The notes under the pieces were generated by a model. The model made no database searches. It was not told where the DNA came from and was given only the letters and a program-made list of their open reading frames with translations. Below are positions 6,969-15,208 of a DNA stretch of 18,289 nt, one piece after another. The stretch is from Methanobacteriaceae archaeon (GTDB taxonomy: Archaea > Methanobacteriota > Methanobacteria > Methanobacteriales > Methanobacteriaceae), in assembly GCA_017883605.1 (NCBI GenBank), contig JADGNH010000025.1, forward strand, positions 1 to 18,289, written 5' to 3'. The position numbers and the translations under genes were made by a program. The stretch's first letter is position 1. Each line of letters begins with the position of its first letter.

Positions 6969-7047
6969 AACATTGATTTGTATCATAAAACATCGATTAT
7001 ATCTTAAAAACGTTGATTTAATATCCTAAAACATTCATTATACCTAA
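6969..7047. repeat. approximately 20-bp degenerate tandem repeat, 4 copies
   Basis: Four related units fill most of the gap between pdaD and the phosphatase gene: 6969-6988, 6989-7007, 7008-7029 and 7030-7047. Shared core is AACATTGATT followed by TATC-TAA, with substitutions and one- or two-base indels. Confidence 0.65.
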
Positions 7048-7055
7048 CTAGTTGT

Positions 7056-7511
7056 TTACTTCCCAGATTCATCAATATAAACCACCGCCGCCACTACTGC
7101 ACCCTGTTTTTCCACTTTATGAGTTTCAAACTCCATCATGATTTTGGTGATCTGTTTCCCCCTCACGTCCATCATGTACTTAACCATAGCCTCTGCTTCA
7201 TTTTTAACCTCTTCCGGGTCTCTATTTATCCCAGAATGCTCCACTACACAACCTAAATCATCGGATATTGCCACGGCTATGAATGCTGATATAAAGTCAC
7301 CCTCCTGTTCCGATGCGGTGTACGAGAGAACGGTGTTTACCATGGCTCCGGCTGGAAACTGGGGTAGATCCACAAATTCTGCTCTGGCAGGTATTATGCT
7401 GGAGACCTTAATAAGATTTATATCCCCTATTCCGGCGTTTAAAAGAGCGTTGTCAAAGGCGTTCAGCTTGGTTGGGCCTTCTGCTTTCCCCGAGGTTAAA
7501 GAAATTTTCAT
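7056..7511 (-). CDS. pdaD: pyruvoyl-dependent arginine decarboxylase
   Basis: PdaD converts arginine to agmatine, the first step of archaeal polyamine synthesis. The 151-aa proenzyme contains the diagnostic LNAFDNALLNAGIGDINLI block followed by VSSIIP; self-cleavage is expected between Ser37 and Ser38, leaving a pyruvoyl group on the beta fragment. The later GAMVNTVLS segment also fits the family. I choose the ATG at 7511 (MKISLTSGKAEGP) over an upstream ATG at 7556, because family N-termini are short and a TATA-like CATATAAAATC at about 7581-7571 (minus) would place transcription start near 7550, downstream of that longer start. An inverted repeat sits at the predicted start site. Its partner agmatinase is about 2 kb away on the other strand. 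Confidence 0.9.
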   Translation of the reverse strand: MKISLTSGKAEGPTKLNAFDNALLNAGIGDINLIKVSSIIPARAEFVDLPQFPAGAMVNTVLSYTASEQEGDFISAFIAVAISDDLGCVVEHSGINRDPEEVKNEAEAMVKYMMDVRGKQITKIMMEFETHKVEKQGAVVAAVVYIDESGK

Positions 7512-7549
7512 GGATACCACTTTAAATTTTGAAATATTGAAAAATAATA

Positions 7550-7565
7550 TAACCAATTATGGTTA
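7550..7565. promoter_or_regulatory. candidate operator at the pdaD transcription start
   Basis: Perfect inverted repeat TAACCA-ATTA-TGGTTA. It lies about 10-25 bp downstream of the pdaD TATA-like box, where the initiator would be, a position typical for a repressor site in archaea. The regulator is unknown. Confidence 0.4.
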
Positions 7566-7654
7566 CACGATTTTATATGATCAGAAGGGTCACTATTAAT
7601 AGTTTAGATTTCATTAATACATTAGATTCTGTCAAAGGTTAATTACCCTCATCC

Positions 7655-7673
7655 TAGATAATTACATTATCTA
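7655..7673. promoter_or_regulatory. perfect inverted repeat between pdaD and the TPR gene
   Basis: TAGATAAT-TAC-ATTATCTA, 8-bp arms with a 3-base spacer. It is about 80 bp upstream of the pdaD TATA-like box and 245 bp upstream of the TPR gene, so it could be an activator or repressor site, or only an AT-rich coincidence. Confidence 0.35.
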
Positions 7674-7751
7674 AAATATATTAATCTACATTTTTATATT
7701 TTTCAAGAGACTTATAAAAAGAAATTAAAAATAAATATGATGTTCTCATAT

Positions 7752-7783
7752 AATACTTATCTTGTGAATACTTATCTTGTGAA
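7752..7783. repeat. 15-bp perfect tandem duplication
   Basis: AATACTTATCTTGTG at 7752-7766 and 7767-7781, followed by AA of a third unit. Confidence 0.85.
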
Positions 7784-7844
7784 CAATTTTAAAACCCTCA
7801 TAAGGAAATAAAGAGGCAAAAATTGCCATTAAATTCATTATAAA

Positions 7845-7880
7845 TGTTTTATGTAACAAAATTTGTTTTATGTAACAAAA
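7845..7880. repeat. 17-bp perfect duplication, period 19
   Basis: TGTTTTATGTAACAAAA at 7845-7861 and 7864-7880. It lies between the likely TATA box (7838-7846) and the ribosome binding site of the TPR gene, so it is probably within or just at the start of the leader. Confidence 0.85.
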
Positions 7881-7919
7881 ATTTTTAGACAAAGGGAAAT
7901 AATGTAGGAGGTATTGAAA

Positions 7920-8798
7920 GTGGGATTTGCTGATACATTTAAAAGTGCTAAGTACTGGAATAGAAAAGGTGTAACTCTTGGCAATAAGGGGAAACTTCAA
8001 AAAGCCATGGATTGTTTTGACAAAGCCCTGGAAATGGAACCAAATAACGCTGAAACATGGCATAACAAAGGTGCAACTACATTAGAAATGGGAAAATACA
8101 GTGAATCCCTGAAATTTTTTGATAAAGCCCTGAAAATAGATCCAGAGAATGTTGGAACCTGGCATTACAAAGGCACCGCACTGGTAAAACTGGGGAAATA
8201 TGAAGAAGCCCTGGAATCATTTGATAAAGCCCTGGAAATTGATCCAAAAAATACTGGAACCTGGCATAACAAAGGCACTGCCTTGGTAAAACTGGGGAAA
8301 TATGAAGAAGCCCTGGAATCATTTGATAAAGCCCTGGAAATAAATAAAAAAAATTCTAAAGCGTGGTATAACAAAGCATTGGCCCTCACAAAACTGGAAA
8401 GGTACCCGGAAGCAGTAGAATGTTACGATGAATTTCTGAAAATAGAACCAAAAGAGGCTTTAGCGTGGTATAACAAAGGCACTCTCTTAGGGATACTTGG
8501 AGAATATGAAAAATCACTGGAATCTTTTAACAAAGCTCTGAAAATAGAACCTGAAAATGAGGGTGCATGGTATAACAAAGGACTCGCATTAGTAAAACTG
8601 GAGAGATACCAGGACGCACTGGAATGCTACGATAAAGCCCTGGAAATAGATTCAAAAGATGCTGAAGCATGGTATAACAAAGGATTTGCCATGGAAAAAC
8701 TCGGAAAAAATCAGGACGCACTTGAATATTATGATAAAGCCCTGGAAATAGATCCTAAATATGAATTAGCAAAAGAAGCCCGTAAAGGATTATTATAA
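7920..8798 (+). CDS. tetratricopeptide repeat protein
   Basis: The 292-aa soluble protein is almost nothing but TPRs: eight consecutive 34-residue repeats at 10-43, 44-77, 78-111, 112-145, 146-179, 180-213, 214-247 and 248-281, then an 11-residue tail. Each has the W-x-N-K-G ... A-L-x-x-[FY]-D-K-A-L-x-I-x-P pattern. Such domains are protein-binding scaffolds; no enzymatic domain, signal peptide or membrane segment is seen and the partner is unknown. I choose GTG at 7920, since GGAGGT at 7907-7912 is 7 bases from it, whereas the TTG at 7914 would be only one base away. Repeats 3 and 4 are nearly identical in DNA. Its position between pdaD and aIF5A does not by itself imply a polyamine role. 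Confidence 0.88.
   Translation: MGFADTFKSAKYWNRKGVTLGNKGKLQKAMDCFDKALEMEPNNAETWHNKGATTLEMGKYSESLKFFDKALKIDPENVGTWHYKGTALVKLGKYEEALESFDKALEIDPKNTGTWHNKGTALVKLGKYEEALESFDKALEINKKNSKAWYNKALALTKLERYPEAVECYDEFLKIEPKEALAWYNKGTLLGILGEYEKSLESFNKALKIEPENEGAWYNKGLALVKLERYQDALECYDKALEIDSKDAEAWYNKGFAMEKLGKNQDALEYYDKALEIDPKYELAKEARKGLL
8151..8354 (+). repeat. recently duplicated 102-bp TPR unit
   Basis: TPR 3 (8151-8252) and TPR 4 (8253-8354) share an uninterrupted identical run of about 58 bases, and most of the preceding part of the unit also matches. Other pairs of repeats are clearly more diverged, so this unit was duplicated or converted recently. Confidence 0.8.
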
Positions 8799-8804
8799 TA
8801 TCCG

Positions 8805-8852
8805 CTAGAATAAAAAAGATTCCTAGAAATAAAAAGATTCTAAGAATAAAAA
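8805..8852. repeat. 18-bp tandem repeat after the TPR gene, 2.7 copies
   Basis: CTAGAATAAAAAAGATTC (8805-8822), CTAGAAATAAAAAGATTC (8823-8840) and a partial TAAGAATAAAAA (8841-8852). It starts seven bases after the TPR stop codon. Confidence 0.8.
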
Positions 8853-8951
8853 CCCCCAATAATTCACGAGAAATAGATATTCTTGGGACTTATTATATTC
8901 TCCAAGTTTCCAGTTCAATAGAAATTCGGTTATATAATGATCATCTAAAAT

Positions 8952-8986
8952 ATTTTAATGATCAATTTATTTTAATGATCAATTTA
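8952..8986. repeat. 18-bp perfect duplication, period 17
   Basis: ATTTTAATGATCAATTTA at 8952-8969 and 8969-8986, sharing one base. A weaker copy with AATGATCATCTAAAAT precedes it near 8937. Confidence 0.85.
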
Positions 8987-9015
8987 AAATAATTTATTAT
9001 AATTAGTAGAAAATT

Positions 9016-9070
9016 TTTAAATATATACTTTTAAATTCCATGAATCTTCTTAATTAATTTTGATTAAGAA
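9016..9070 (+). promoter_or_regulatory. aIF5A promoter with inverted repeat at the start region
   Basis: TATA-like TTTAAATATATA lies at about 9016-9027. An inverted repeat TTCTTAAT-N8-ATTAAGAA (9047-9054 and 9063-9070) falls where transcription should begin. It could be an operator or a leader hairpin; ribosome binding site GGAGGT follows at about 9086-9091. Confidence 0.45.
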
Positions 9071-9097
9071 TTGACATGATAGAACGGAGGTAATGAA

Positions 9098-9487
9098 ATG
9101 TCAAAGAAGGTAGTAGAAGTTAAAACCTTAAAAGTAGGTAAATATATCATATTAGGCGATGAAGCATCAAAAATCGTGAACATACAAACATCATCCCCTG
9201 GAAAACACGGTGCTGCCAAAGCCAGGATTGATGCTGTCGGTATATTCGATAATCAAAAAAGAAATATCGTAAAACCGGTTGATGCCAAAATAGATGTGCC
9301 TATGATAGATAAACGGACCGCTCAAGTTCTGGCTTTGATGGGCAGTGATGTTCAGCTCATGGACCTGGAAACCTACGAAACATTCGAAGTCCCCATACCC
9401 GATGAAATGAGAAACGACTTGATTGAAGGGGCAGAAGTGGGATACATTGTTGCGATGGGTAATAAGAAATTGATGAGGATAAAATAA
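9098..9487 (+). CDS. eif5A: translation initiation factor aIF5A (hypusine-containing)
   Basis: The 129-aa protein is full length for archaeal IF5A, which relieves ribosome stalling at proline-rich sequences. The N-terminal SH3-like domain carries SSPGKHGAAKARI, in which Lys36 of the GKHG loop is the residue converted to deoxyhypusine/hypusine with a spermidine-derived aminobutyl group. The C-terminal half is the OB domain (VPMIDKRTAQVLALMG to the end). GGAGGTAATGAAATG gives a strong start. There is no T tract in the 68 bp to the agmatinase gene, so the two are probably co-transcribed, linking the factor to the polyamine supply that modifies it. Deoxyhypusine synthase is not in the window. Confidence 0.96.
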   Translation: MSKKVVEVKTLKVGKYIILGDEASKIVNIQTSSPGKHGAAKARIDAVGIFDNQKRNIVKPVDAKIDVPMIDKRTAQVLALMGSDVQLMDLETYETFEVPIPDEMRNDLIEGAEVGYIVAMGNKKLMRIK

Positions 9488-9555
9488 TCTAAATAAAATC
9501 TCACATCAACCAATAAACTGTTATTCCTGATTAATATAGTCCTTTGAGAGAAAAA

Positions 9556-10518
9556 ATGCTTTTTTATACAGAAAGCCCCTTGAAATTTGCTTTTTCAAAA
9601 GATAAAACAGAGCTTACCAAAATAGAAGTTAATAAAGCAGAAGCCACTAAAACTGGACCTAATAAAGCAGCCCCCAAAGCAGAATTTAAAACCCATTACT
9701 CACAATCAGGGCTTGAAGAGTGCGCCCGTAAGTTTGGGATTTTGGGGGTGCCCTTTGACAGCACCACCACCTATAAACCTGGAGCCCGGTACGGACCTTC
9801 ATCTGTCAGGGAGGCATCCTACAACCTGGAAAGATACAACCTGTTTTTGGATAAAAACCTGGATGTACCTTTATATGACCTGGGAGATCTGGAAGTGGTG
9901 CACGGAAACTTCAAGAAGACCTGTTCTCACCTGGAATCAACAGTTAAAGAACTTTCAGACCTGGATATTACCCCCGTTGCCATTGGAGGGGAACATACCA
10001 TAAGCTACCCCCTGGTGAATGCCCTAAAAATCAAGGATGCCACCATTATATGCTTCGACGCCCACCTGGATCTTCGAAATGAATATATGGGAGAAAAATA
10101 TTCCCATGCCACAGTTATGCGCCGGATATTCGATCTAAATCCAGAAAATATGGTTCAGATAGGGATAAGATCCTGTTCAGAGGCCGAAGCAGCATTTGCC
10201 AGGTCAGAACAAATAGAATATTACACTTCACCTGACGTAAGGAAGGATCTTAAAGGAGTTGGAAATTACATATCCTCCCTTGACGGACCGTTATATGTAA
10301 CGGTGGATATGGATGTTCTAGACCCGGCCTACGCCCCCTCGGTGGGAACCCCCGTCCCTGGTGGTTTAAGTCCCCCTGAACTTCAAAAACTTATATACAG
10401 CCTGAAAGGTAAGGAAGTAATTGGGTTTGACCTGGTGGAAGTTTCATCCAGCCAAATAGGAGACATAACCTCTGTAAACGGTGCCCAGATCATTTACGAC
10501 TTTTTGTGTTTGCAGTAG
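9556..10518 (+). CDS. speB: agmatinase-family ureohydrolase
   Basis: Agmatinase hydrolyses agmatine to putrescine and urea. The 320-aa protein has all ureohydrolase metal motifs: GGEHTISY (144-151), DAHLDL (168-173), SHATVMRR and VDMDVLDP (Asp251, Asp253), and the late Glu in GFDLVEVSS. Some archaeal members act on aminopropylagmatine instead, which sequence alone cannot exclude. I prefer the ATG at 9556 (MLFYTESPLKFAFS) to a TTG at 9544; the site upstream is weak (GAGAG), as expected in a coupled gene. Between LKFAFS and the conserved GILGVPFDSTT lies an unusual Lys/Ala/Thr-rich insert of about 45 residues, built at 16-40 from five degenerate pentapeptides. The TAG stop lies inside a 23-bp repeat. 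Confidence 0.92.
   Translation: MLFYTESPLKFAFSKDKTELTKIEVNKAEATKTGPNKAAPKAEFKTHYSQSGLEECARKFGILGVPFDSTTTYKPGARYGPSSVREASYNLERYNLFLDKNLDVPLYDLGDLEVVHGNFKKTCSHLESTVKELSDLDITPVAIGGEHTISYPLVNALKIKDATIICFDAHLDLRNEYMGEKYSHATVMRRIFDLNPENMVQIGIRSCSEAEAAFARSEQIEYYTSPDVRKDLKGVGNYISSLDGPLYVTVDMDVLDPAYAPSVGTPVPGGLSPPELQKLIYSLKGKEVIGFDLVEVSSSQIGDITSVNGAQIIYDFLCLQ
9601..9675 (+). repeat. 15-bp in-frame tandem repeat in the agmatinase gene, 5 copies
   Basis: Five 15-bp units each encode a pentapeptide of pattern [DTN]-K-x-[EGA]-x (residues 16-40). Every unit has AAA as its second codon. The copies are more diverged than the cfbE array, suggesting an older expansion. Confidence 0.75.
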
Positions 10519-10573
10519 AAATCTCTTTCTGTTTGCAATGAAAAATCTCTTCTATTTGCAAATGAATCTTCTT
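10508..10573. repeat. 23-bp tandem repeat spanning the agmatinase stop, 3 copies
   Basis: Units at 10508-10530, 10531-10553 and 10554-10573, with core TTTGCA-N-T-GAAA-ATCTCTTCT. The first unit includes the TAG stop at 10516-10518, so the end of the coding sequence is itself the first copy. Confidence 0.75.
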
Positions 10574-10580
10574 ATATTTA

Positions 10581-10618
10581 CATGAAATCCATTTTGTTGC
10601 ATGAAATCCATTTTGTGG
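10581..10618. repeat. 19-bp tandem duplication
   Basis: CATGAAATCCATTTTGTTG (10581-10599) and CATGAAATCCATTTTGTGG (10600-10618), one mismatch. It directly follows the 23-bp repeat but has a different sequence. Confidence 0.85.
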
Positions 10619-10634
10619 TGAAATTTCTAGACAA

Positions 10635-10653
10635 TTTTTTCTGCAATTTTTTT
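10635..10653 (+). terminator. T-rich tract downstream of the agmatinase gene
   Basis: Two T runs (10635-10640 and 10647-10653) about 120 bases after the stop, before the AT-rich promoter region of the next gene. This fits U-tract-dependent archaeal termination. Confidence 0.4.
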
Positions 10654-10784
10654 GTGAAATTATTTAAATATTTTTGTGGTTGAAAATTCTAAATAAATAA
10701 GTTGATATAAATCCATAAAATATATTAATATCTGGAAAATCAAAATTATCATATGGATTATAAATAAAATTTGAAGGTGGAAAA

Positions 10785-11999
<1,215 letters not shown>

Positions 12000-12029
12000 C
12001 TGAACCGTATCACTGTCCCTCAACCAATC

Positions 12030-12038
12030 TTTTTTTTT
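12030..12038 (+). terminator. T9 tract after the ornithine cyclodeaminase gene
   Basis: Nine consecutive Ts 31 bases after the stop codon, followed by another T8 at 12065-12072. No strong hairpin precedes it. Confidence 0.5.
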
Positions 12039-12258
12039 AGAGTCTAAAAACAGCCATTTCTAAATTTTTTTTGAGATTTAACATGAATTTAAGAGCCAAT
12101 ATAATATTTTAGAAGCTATTATATATTACTTGAGATTTATTAGAATTCCATGAGCTATTTATAGATTCATGAATATCTAAACAAATTTCTTTTTTAAAGC
12201 AAATCCGCAAAATGGTGATCAAAAAATTTATGACACCCTAAACAAAAATATTATAAAT

Positions 12259-13317
12259 ATGAAAAGAGTGCGAATTTCTGGTGCCGGCCCATCCGGGCTG
12301 TCTGCAGCGATAAACCTGGCAAAAGCTGGCTACCAGGTAGATGTCTTTGAAAAAAATAAAGAAGTAGGTGGAAGGTTTAGCGGAGACTTTCAGGGGCTGG
12401 AAAACTGGTCTGAAGATAAAGACATCCTTGAAAGATTAAAAGAGATGAATATCGATATTAATTTTCATCATCATCCCTTTTCAAAGTTCACCATCTACAA
12501 CGGTAATAAAAAATTGGATTTCTCATGTAAAAAGCCTGCTTTCTATCTAGTTAAGAGAGGATCCATAACTGGCAGCCTGGATCAGGGATTGAAAGAGCAG
12601 GCATTGAATTATGGTGTTCATATCCACTTCAACAAAACAATTCCTGAAAGCGGGGCAGATATCATTGCCACCGGCCCCCATCCCCGTGAAAAATTCGCCG
12701 CAGCCAGGGGAATAGTTTTCAAAACCGATGCTGATGACATGGCTATGGCCCTGGTAAATAAAAAATCCGCAATTAAAGGTTATTCTTATCTACTTGTAGT
12801 GAATGGACACGCCTGCATGTGCACTGTTTTATTTGACAAATTTGAGAATCTAATGGCATGCTTTAATGAAACCAGGAATATTTTCCTTAACCTGATTGAT
12901 TTAGATATAAAAGATCCTCACCAGATGGGAGGGATAGGCTCTTTCTCCAACAAGATATTAAAAAATGATAATCGAATCTATGTAGGGGAAGCTGCGGGAA
13001 TACAAGATTTGCTAGCCGGTTTTGGAATTAAAAGTTCCATTATTTCCGGATTTTTTGCTGCAGAAAGTATAATTAACAGTCATGACTTTGGAAACATTGC
13101 CCAAGATTATTTTGAGGACAAATTAAAGGCCAGCCTGGTTAACCGTTTCCTGTGGGAGAAATTTAGAAAAGATAAGTACTCATTTATCCTTGAAAGAATT
13201 CACCATGCCAATGACCCCTTAAAGTATTTGAATTCCCTTTACAATTTCAATTTCTTTCAAAAATTGATTTACCCATTTGCCCTGCGGAGTATGAAAAAAA
13301 GATATGACTGGCTTTAA
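12259..13317 (+). CDS. FAD-dependent oxidoreductase, geranylgeranyl reductase-like
   Basis: The 352-aa flavoprotein has the N-terminal dinucleotide motif GAGPSGLSAA (8-17) with acidic Glu31 at the end of the second strand, GGRFSG, and a second FAD motif RIYVGEAAGIQDLLAGFGI about residues 239-257. The arrangement matches the geranylgeranyl reductase/PHBH-like superfamily, but substrate is uncertain and the Cys-containing middle (HACMC) is not diagnostic. No signal peptide. There is no ribosome binding site before ATG 12259; an AT box (about 12222-12232) lies roughly 27-35 bases upstream, so the mRNA may be leaderless. Adenine deaminase follows 120 bp downstream; a functional link is not apparent. 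Confidence 0.78.
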   Translation: MKRVRISGAGPSGLSAAINLAKAGYQVDVFEKNKEVGGRFSGDFQGLENWSEDKDILERLKEMNIDINFHHHPFSKFTIYNGNKKLDFSCKKPAFYLVKRGSITGSLDQGLKEQALNYGVHIHFNKTIPESGADIIATGPHPREKFAAARGIVFKTDADDMAMALVNKKSAIKGYSYLLVVNGHACMCTVLFDKFENLMACFNETRNIFLNLIDLDIKDPHQMGGIGSFSNKILKNDNRIYVGEAAGIQDLLAGFGIKSSIISGFFAAESIINSHDFGNIAQDYFEDKLKASLVNRFLWEKFRKDKYSFILERIHHANDPLKYLNSLYNFNFFQKLIYPFALRSMKKRYDWL

Positions 13318-13339
13318 TACCCGCTTAAAACATCGAATA

Positions 13340-13428
13340 GATAATTAAAATTTTTTGTAATTGATGATTAAAATCTATAAATGATGATTAAAACTTTTTA
13401 AAGGGATAATTTAAACTTTTTTGCAAGG
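13340..13428. repeat. 20-23-bp degenerate tandem repeat upstream of ade, 4 copies
   Basis: Units at 13340-13362, 13363-13382, 13383-13404 and 13405-13428, each starting GAT[AG]ATT-AAA. The last unit ends in AAGG, part of the ade ribosome binding site. Confidence 0.7.
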
Positions 13429-13437
13429 AGCAATCAA

Positions 13438-15054
13438 ATGATCAAGGGCAACATATTGAATGTATTTACAGAGGAGATCTACCCGGTAGAAATTGAAGTC
13501 AGAGAGGGAATTATAAGATGTGTAAAGCCGGTTAAGGATGATTTTAAGCATTTTATCCTGCCCGGTTTCATAGACGCCCACTTGCACATAGAAAGTTCTA
13601 TGCTAACTCCATCTAGATTTGCAGAAGCGGTTATACCACACGGAACCACTTCTGTGATAGCTGATCCCCATGAGATTGCCAATATAATGGGTTTAGATGG
13701 AATAGAATACATGAAAAACGATGCCTCCTCTGTCCCTTTAAGAGTGTTTTTCACCGCACCGTCCTGTGTACCTGCCACCCCATTTGAAACTTCAGGAGCA
13801 GTTATAGGTCCCCCTGAGATTGATGAATTGATGGAAAAGGACCATATAGTTGCCCTGGGGGAGGTGATGAACTTTCCAGGAGTCCTGGCTGATGATCCGG
13901 TGGTTATGGATAAAATTAGAGCTTCAAAGAAATATAAAAAGCCCATAGACGGCCATGCCCCTCTCTTATCTGGAACTGACCTCTGCAAGTATGTGGAAGC
14001 AGGCATATCCACCGACCATGAATGCACCCAAGAAGAGGAGGTAAGGGAAAAAAGGCAGCTTGGAATGAAGGTGATGCTTCGTGAAGGTTCATCAGCCCGG
14101 AACCTGAAAGATCTGATATCTGCCGGCGGAGATTTCATAGTATCAGACGATAAACACCCAGAAGACCTGCTATCAGGACATCTCGATGAAACCCTTGCTA
14201 AAGCTGTTGATTCGGGTTTAGACCCCATTGAAGCAGTAAAAATGGTAACTCTAAACCCCTCGGATCATTATAACCTGGACGTGGGCTCTCTAATTCCGGG
14301 AAAACCAGCAGATCTGTTGTTGGTAGAAGATCTAACCAATTTCCGTGTTAAAAAAGTTCTAATAGAGGGAAAGCTGGTGGCAGCCGACGGGAAACCCTTA
14401 TTTGACGTAAACCCGCTGCAACTTAAAAATACCTTCACTTTAAGTCCAAAAAGGCCGTCCCATTTTGAACTACCCTCTTCCAGAGAACAGGAATTGGTAA
14501 GGGTAATTCAGGTGGTGGAAGGCCAGCTGATCACCCTTGAATCTGAAGCTCTTCTCCCGGTTTTAAAGGGTAAAATAGGGACCGATATAGAAAATGATGT
14601 TTTGAAAATTGGGGTTGTGGAAAGATACGGCCATAACAGCATATCAAACGGGTTTGTAAGTGGTTTTGGACTTAAAGAAGGTGCAATCGCGTCCAGTGTG
14701 GCCCATGACTCCCACAACATAATTGTGGTGGGCACCAGCAGCAAAGATATGGCCCTGGCCGTGAATAAAATCTCCAAAAATAAGGGAGGGCTGGTTGCCG
14801 TGTCTAAGGGTGGTTGCATATCGCTGGAACTTCCAATTGCGGGTCTTATGAGCACTGAAAATGTATATGAAGTATCCTTCCAGCTTAATGCCTTAAATGA
14901 GACTGTGGAGAGTATGGGGTGCAAACTAGAATCACCTTTCATGACCCTGTCATTCATGGCCCTTCTGGTTATTCCAAAGCTTAAAATAAGCGATAAGGGA
15001 CTTTTTGACGTTGAAAAGTTCAGCTTTGTGAAGGTTGTGAAAGAAGATAATTAA
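13438..15054 (+). CDS. ade: adenine deaminase
   Basis: The 538-aa amidohydrolase converts adenine to hypoxanthine and ammonia in purine salvage. Motifs in order: metal ligands in PGFIDAHLHIESS (His48, His50), GTTSVIADPHEIANIMG, FTAPSCVPATPFE, ALGEVMNFPGV, DGHAPLLSG, GISTDHECT, and FIVSDDKHPEDLL; then GSLIPGKPADLLLVEDL where the barrel meets the beta-sandwich. The C-terminal domain (from about 345) has the family's NISNGFVSGFGL-type and CGGLV-like segments (here GGLVAVSKGGCISLELPIAGLM). Length is normal for archaeal Ade. AAGGAG eight bases upstream of ATG 13438 supports the start. It is separated from its plus-strand neighbour by 120 bp of repeats, so it may have its own promoter. Confidence 0.94.
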   Translation: MIKGNILNVFTEEIYPVEIEVREGIIRCVKPVKDDFKHFILPGFIDAHLHIESSMLTPSRFAEAVIPHGTTSVIADPHEIANIMGLDGIEYMKNDASSVPLRVFFTAPSCVPATPFETSGAVIGPPEIDELMEKDHIVALGEVMNFPGVLADDPVVMDKIRASKKYKKPIDGHAPLLSGTDLCKYVEAGISTDHECTQEEEVREKRQLGMKVMLREGSSARNLKDLISAGGDFIVSDDKHPEDLLSGHLDETLAKAVDSGLDPIEAVKMVTLNPSDHYNLDVGSLIPGKPADLLLVEDLTNFRVKKVLIEGKLVAADGKPLFDVNPLQLKNTFTLSPKRPSHFELPSSREQELVRVIQVVEGQLITLESEALLPVLKGKIGTDIENDVLKIGVVERYGHNSISNGFVSGFGLKEGAIASSVAHDSHNIIVVGTSSKDMALAVNKISKNKGGLVAVSKGGCISLELPIAGLMSTENVYEVSFQLNALNETVESMGCKLESPFMTLSFMALLVIPKLKISDKGLFDVEKFSFVKVVKEDN

Positions 15055-15115
15055 AGTGAAATAATAATTAAAATAATAATTTTTAAATAACTATTATCGG
15101 TGCAAGTAAATATAA

Positions 15116-15165
15116 TTCAAATTATCAAAGCAAATTTATTTCAAATTATCAAAAGCAAAATTATA
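15116..15165. repeat. 24-bp-period duplication between ade and the DUF447 gene
   Basis: TTCAAATTATCAAAGCAAA (15116 onward) and TTCAAATTATCAAAAGCAAA (15140 onward), with a further weak TTCAATTAATTAAA unit from 15167 and CCAATTAATC from 15186. The two genes converge here. Confidence 0.75.
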
Positions 15166-15208
15166 TTCAATTAATTAAAATATATCCAATTAATCAGCAT
15201 AAAAGTAA

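Larger units (their letters stand above)
7512..7919. other. 408-bp divergent intergenic region
   Basis: This region carries the promoters of pdaD (minus) and the TPR gene (plus). It contains an inverted repeat at 7550-7565, a TATA-like box for pdaD at 7571-7581, a perfect 8-bp inverted repeat at 7655-7673, two tandem duplications (7752-7783 and 7845-7880), a short palindrome GGCAAAAATTGCC at 7815-7827 and a TATA-like TTATAAATG at 7838-7846. I see no gene. Confidence 0.6.

Noticed and set aside
7746..8063. 105-aa minus-strand open frame overlapping the start of the TPR gene
   Set aside because: Antisense to the first TPRs and to the leader repeats; no ribosome binding site and no recognisable feature.
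12071..12139. TTGAGATTTA at 12071-12080 and 12130-12139 as a duplication
   Set aside because: Only ten bases match over a 59-bp spacing in AT-rich DNA, too weak to list with the other repeats.
12212..12241. Nine-codon frame ahead of the FAD oxidoreductase, a possible upstream ORF
   Set aside because: No ribosome binding site, and it probably lies upstream of the transcription start.
13479..14228. 249-aa minus-strand open frame
   Set aside because: It is antisense to the well-supported adenine deaminase and has no family features.
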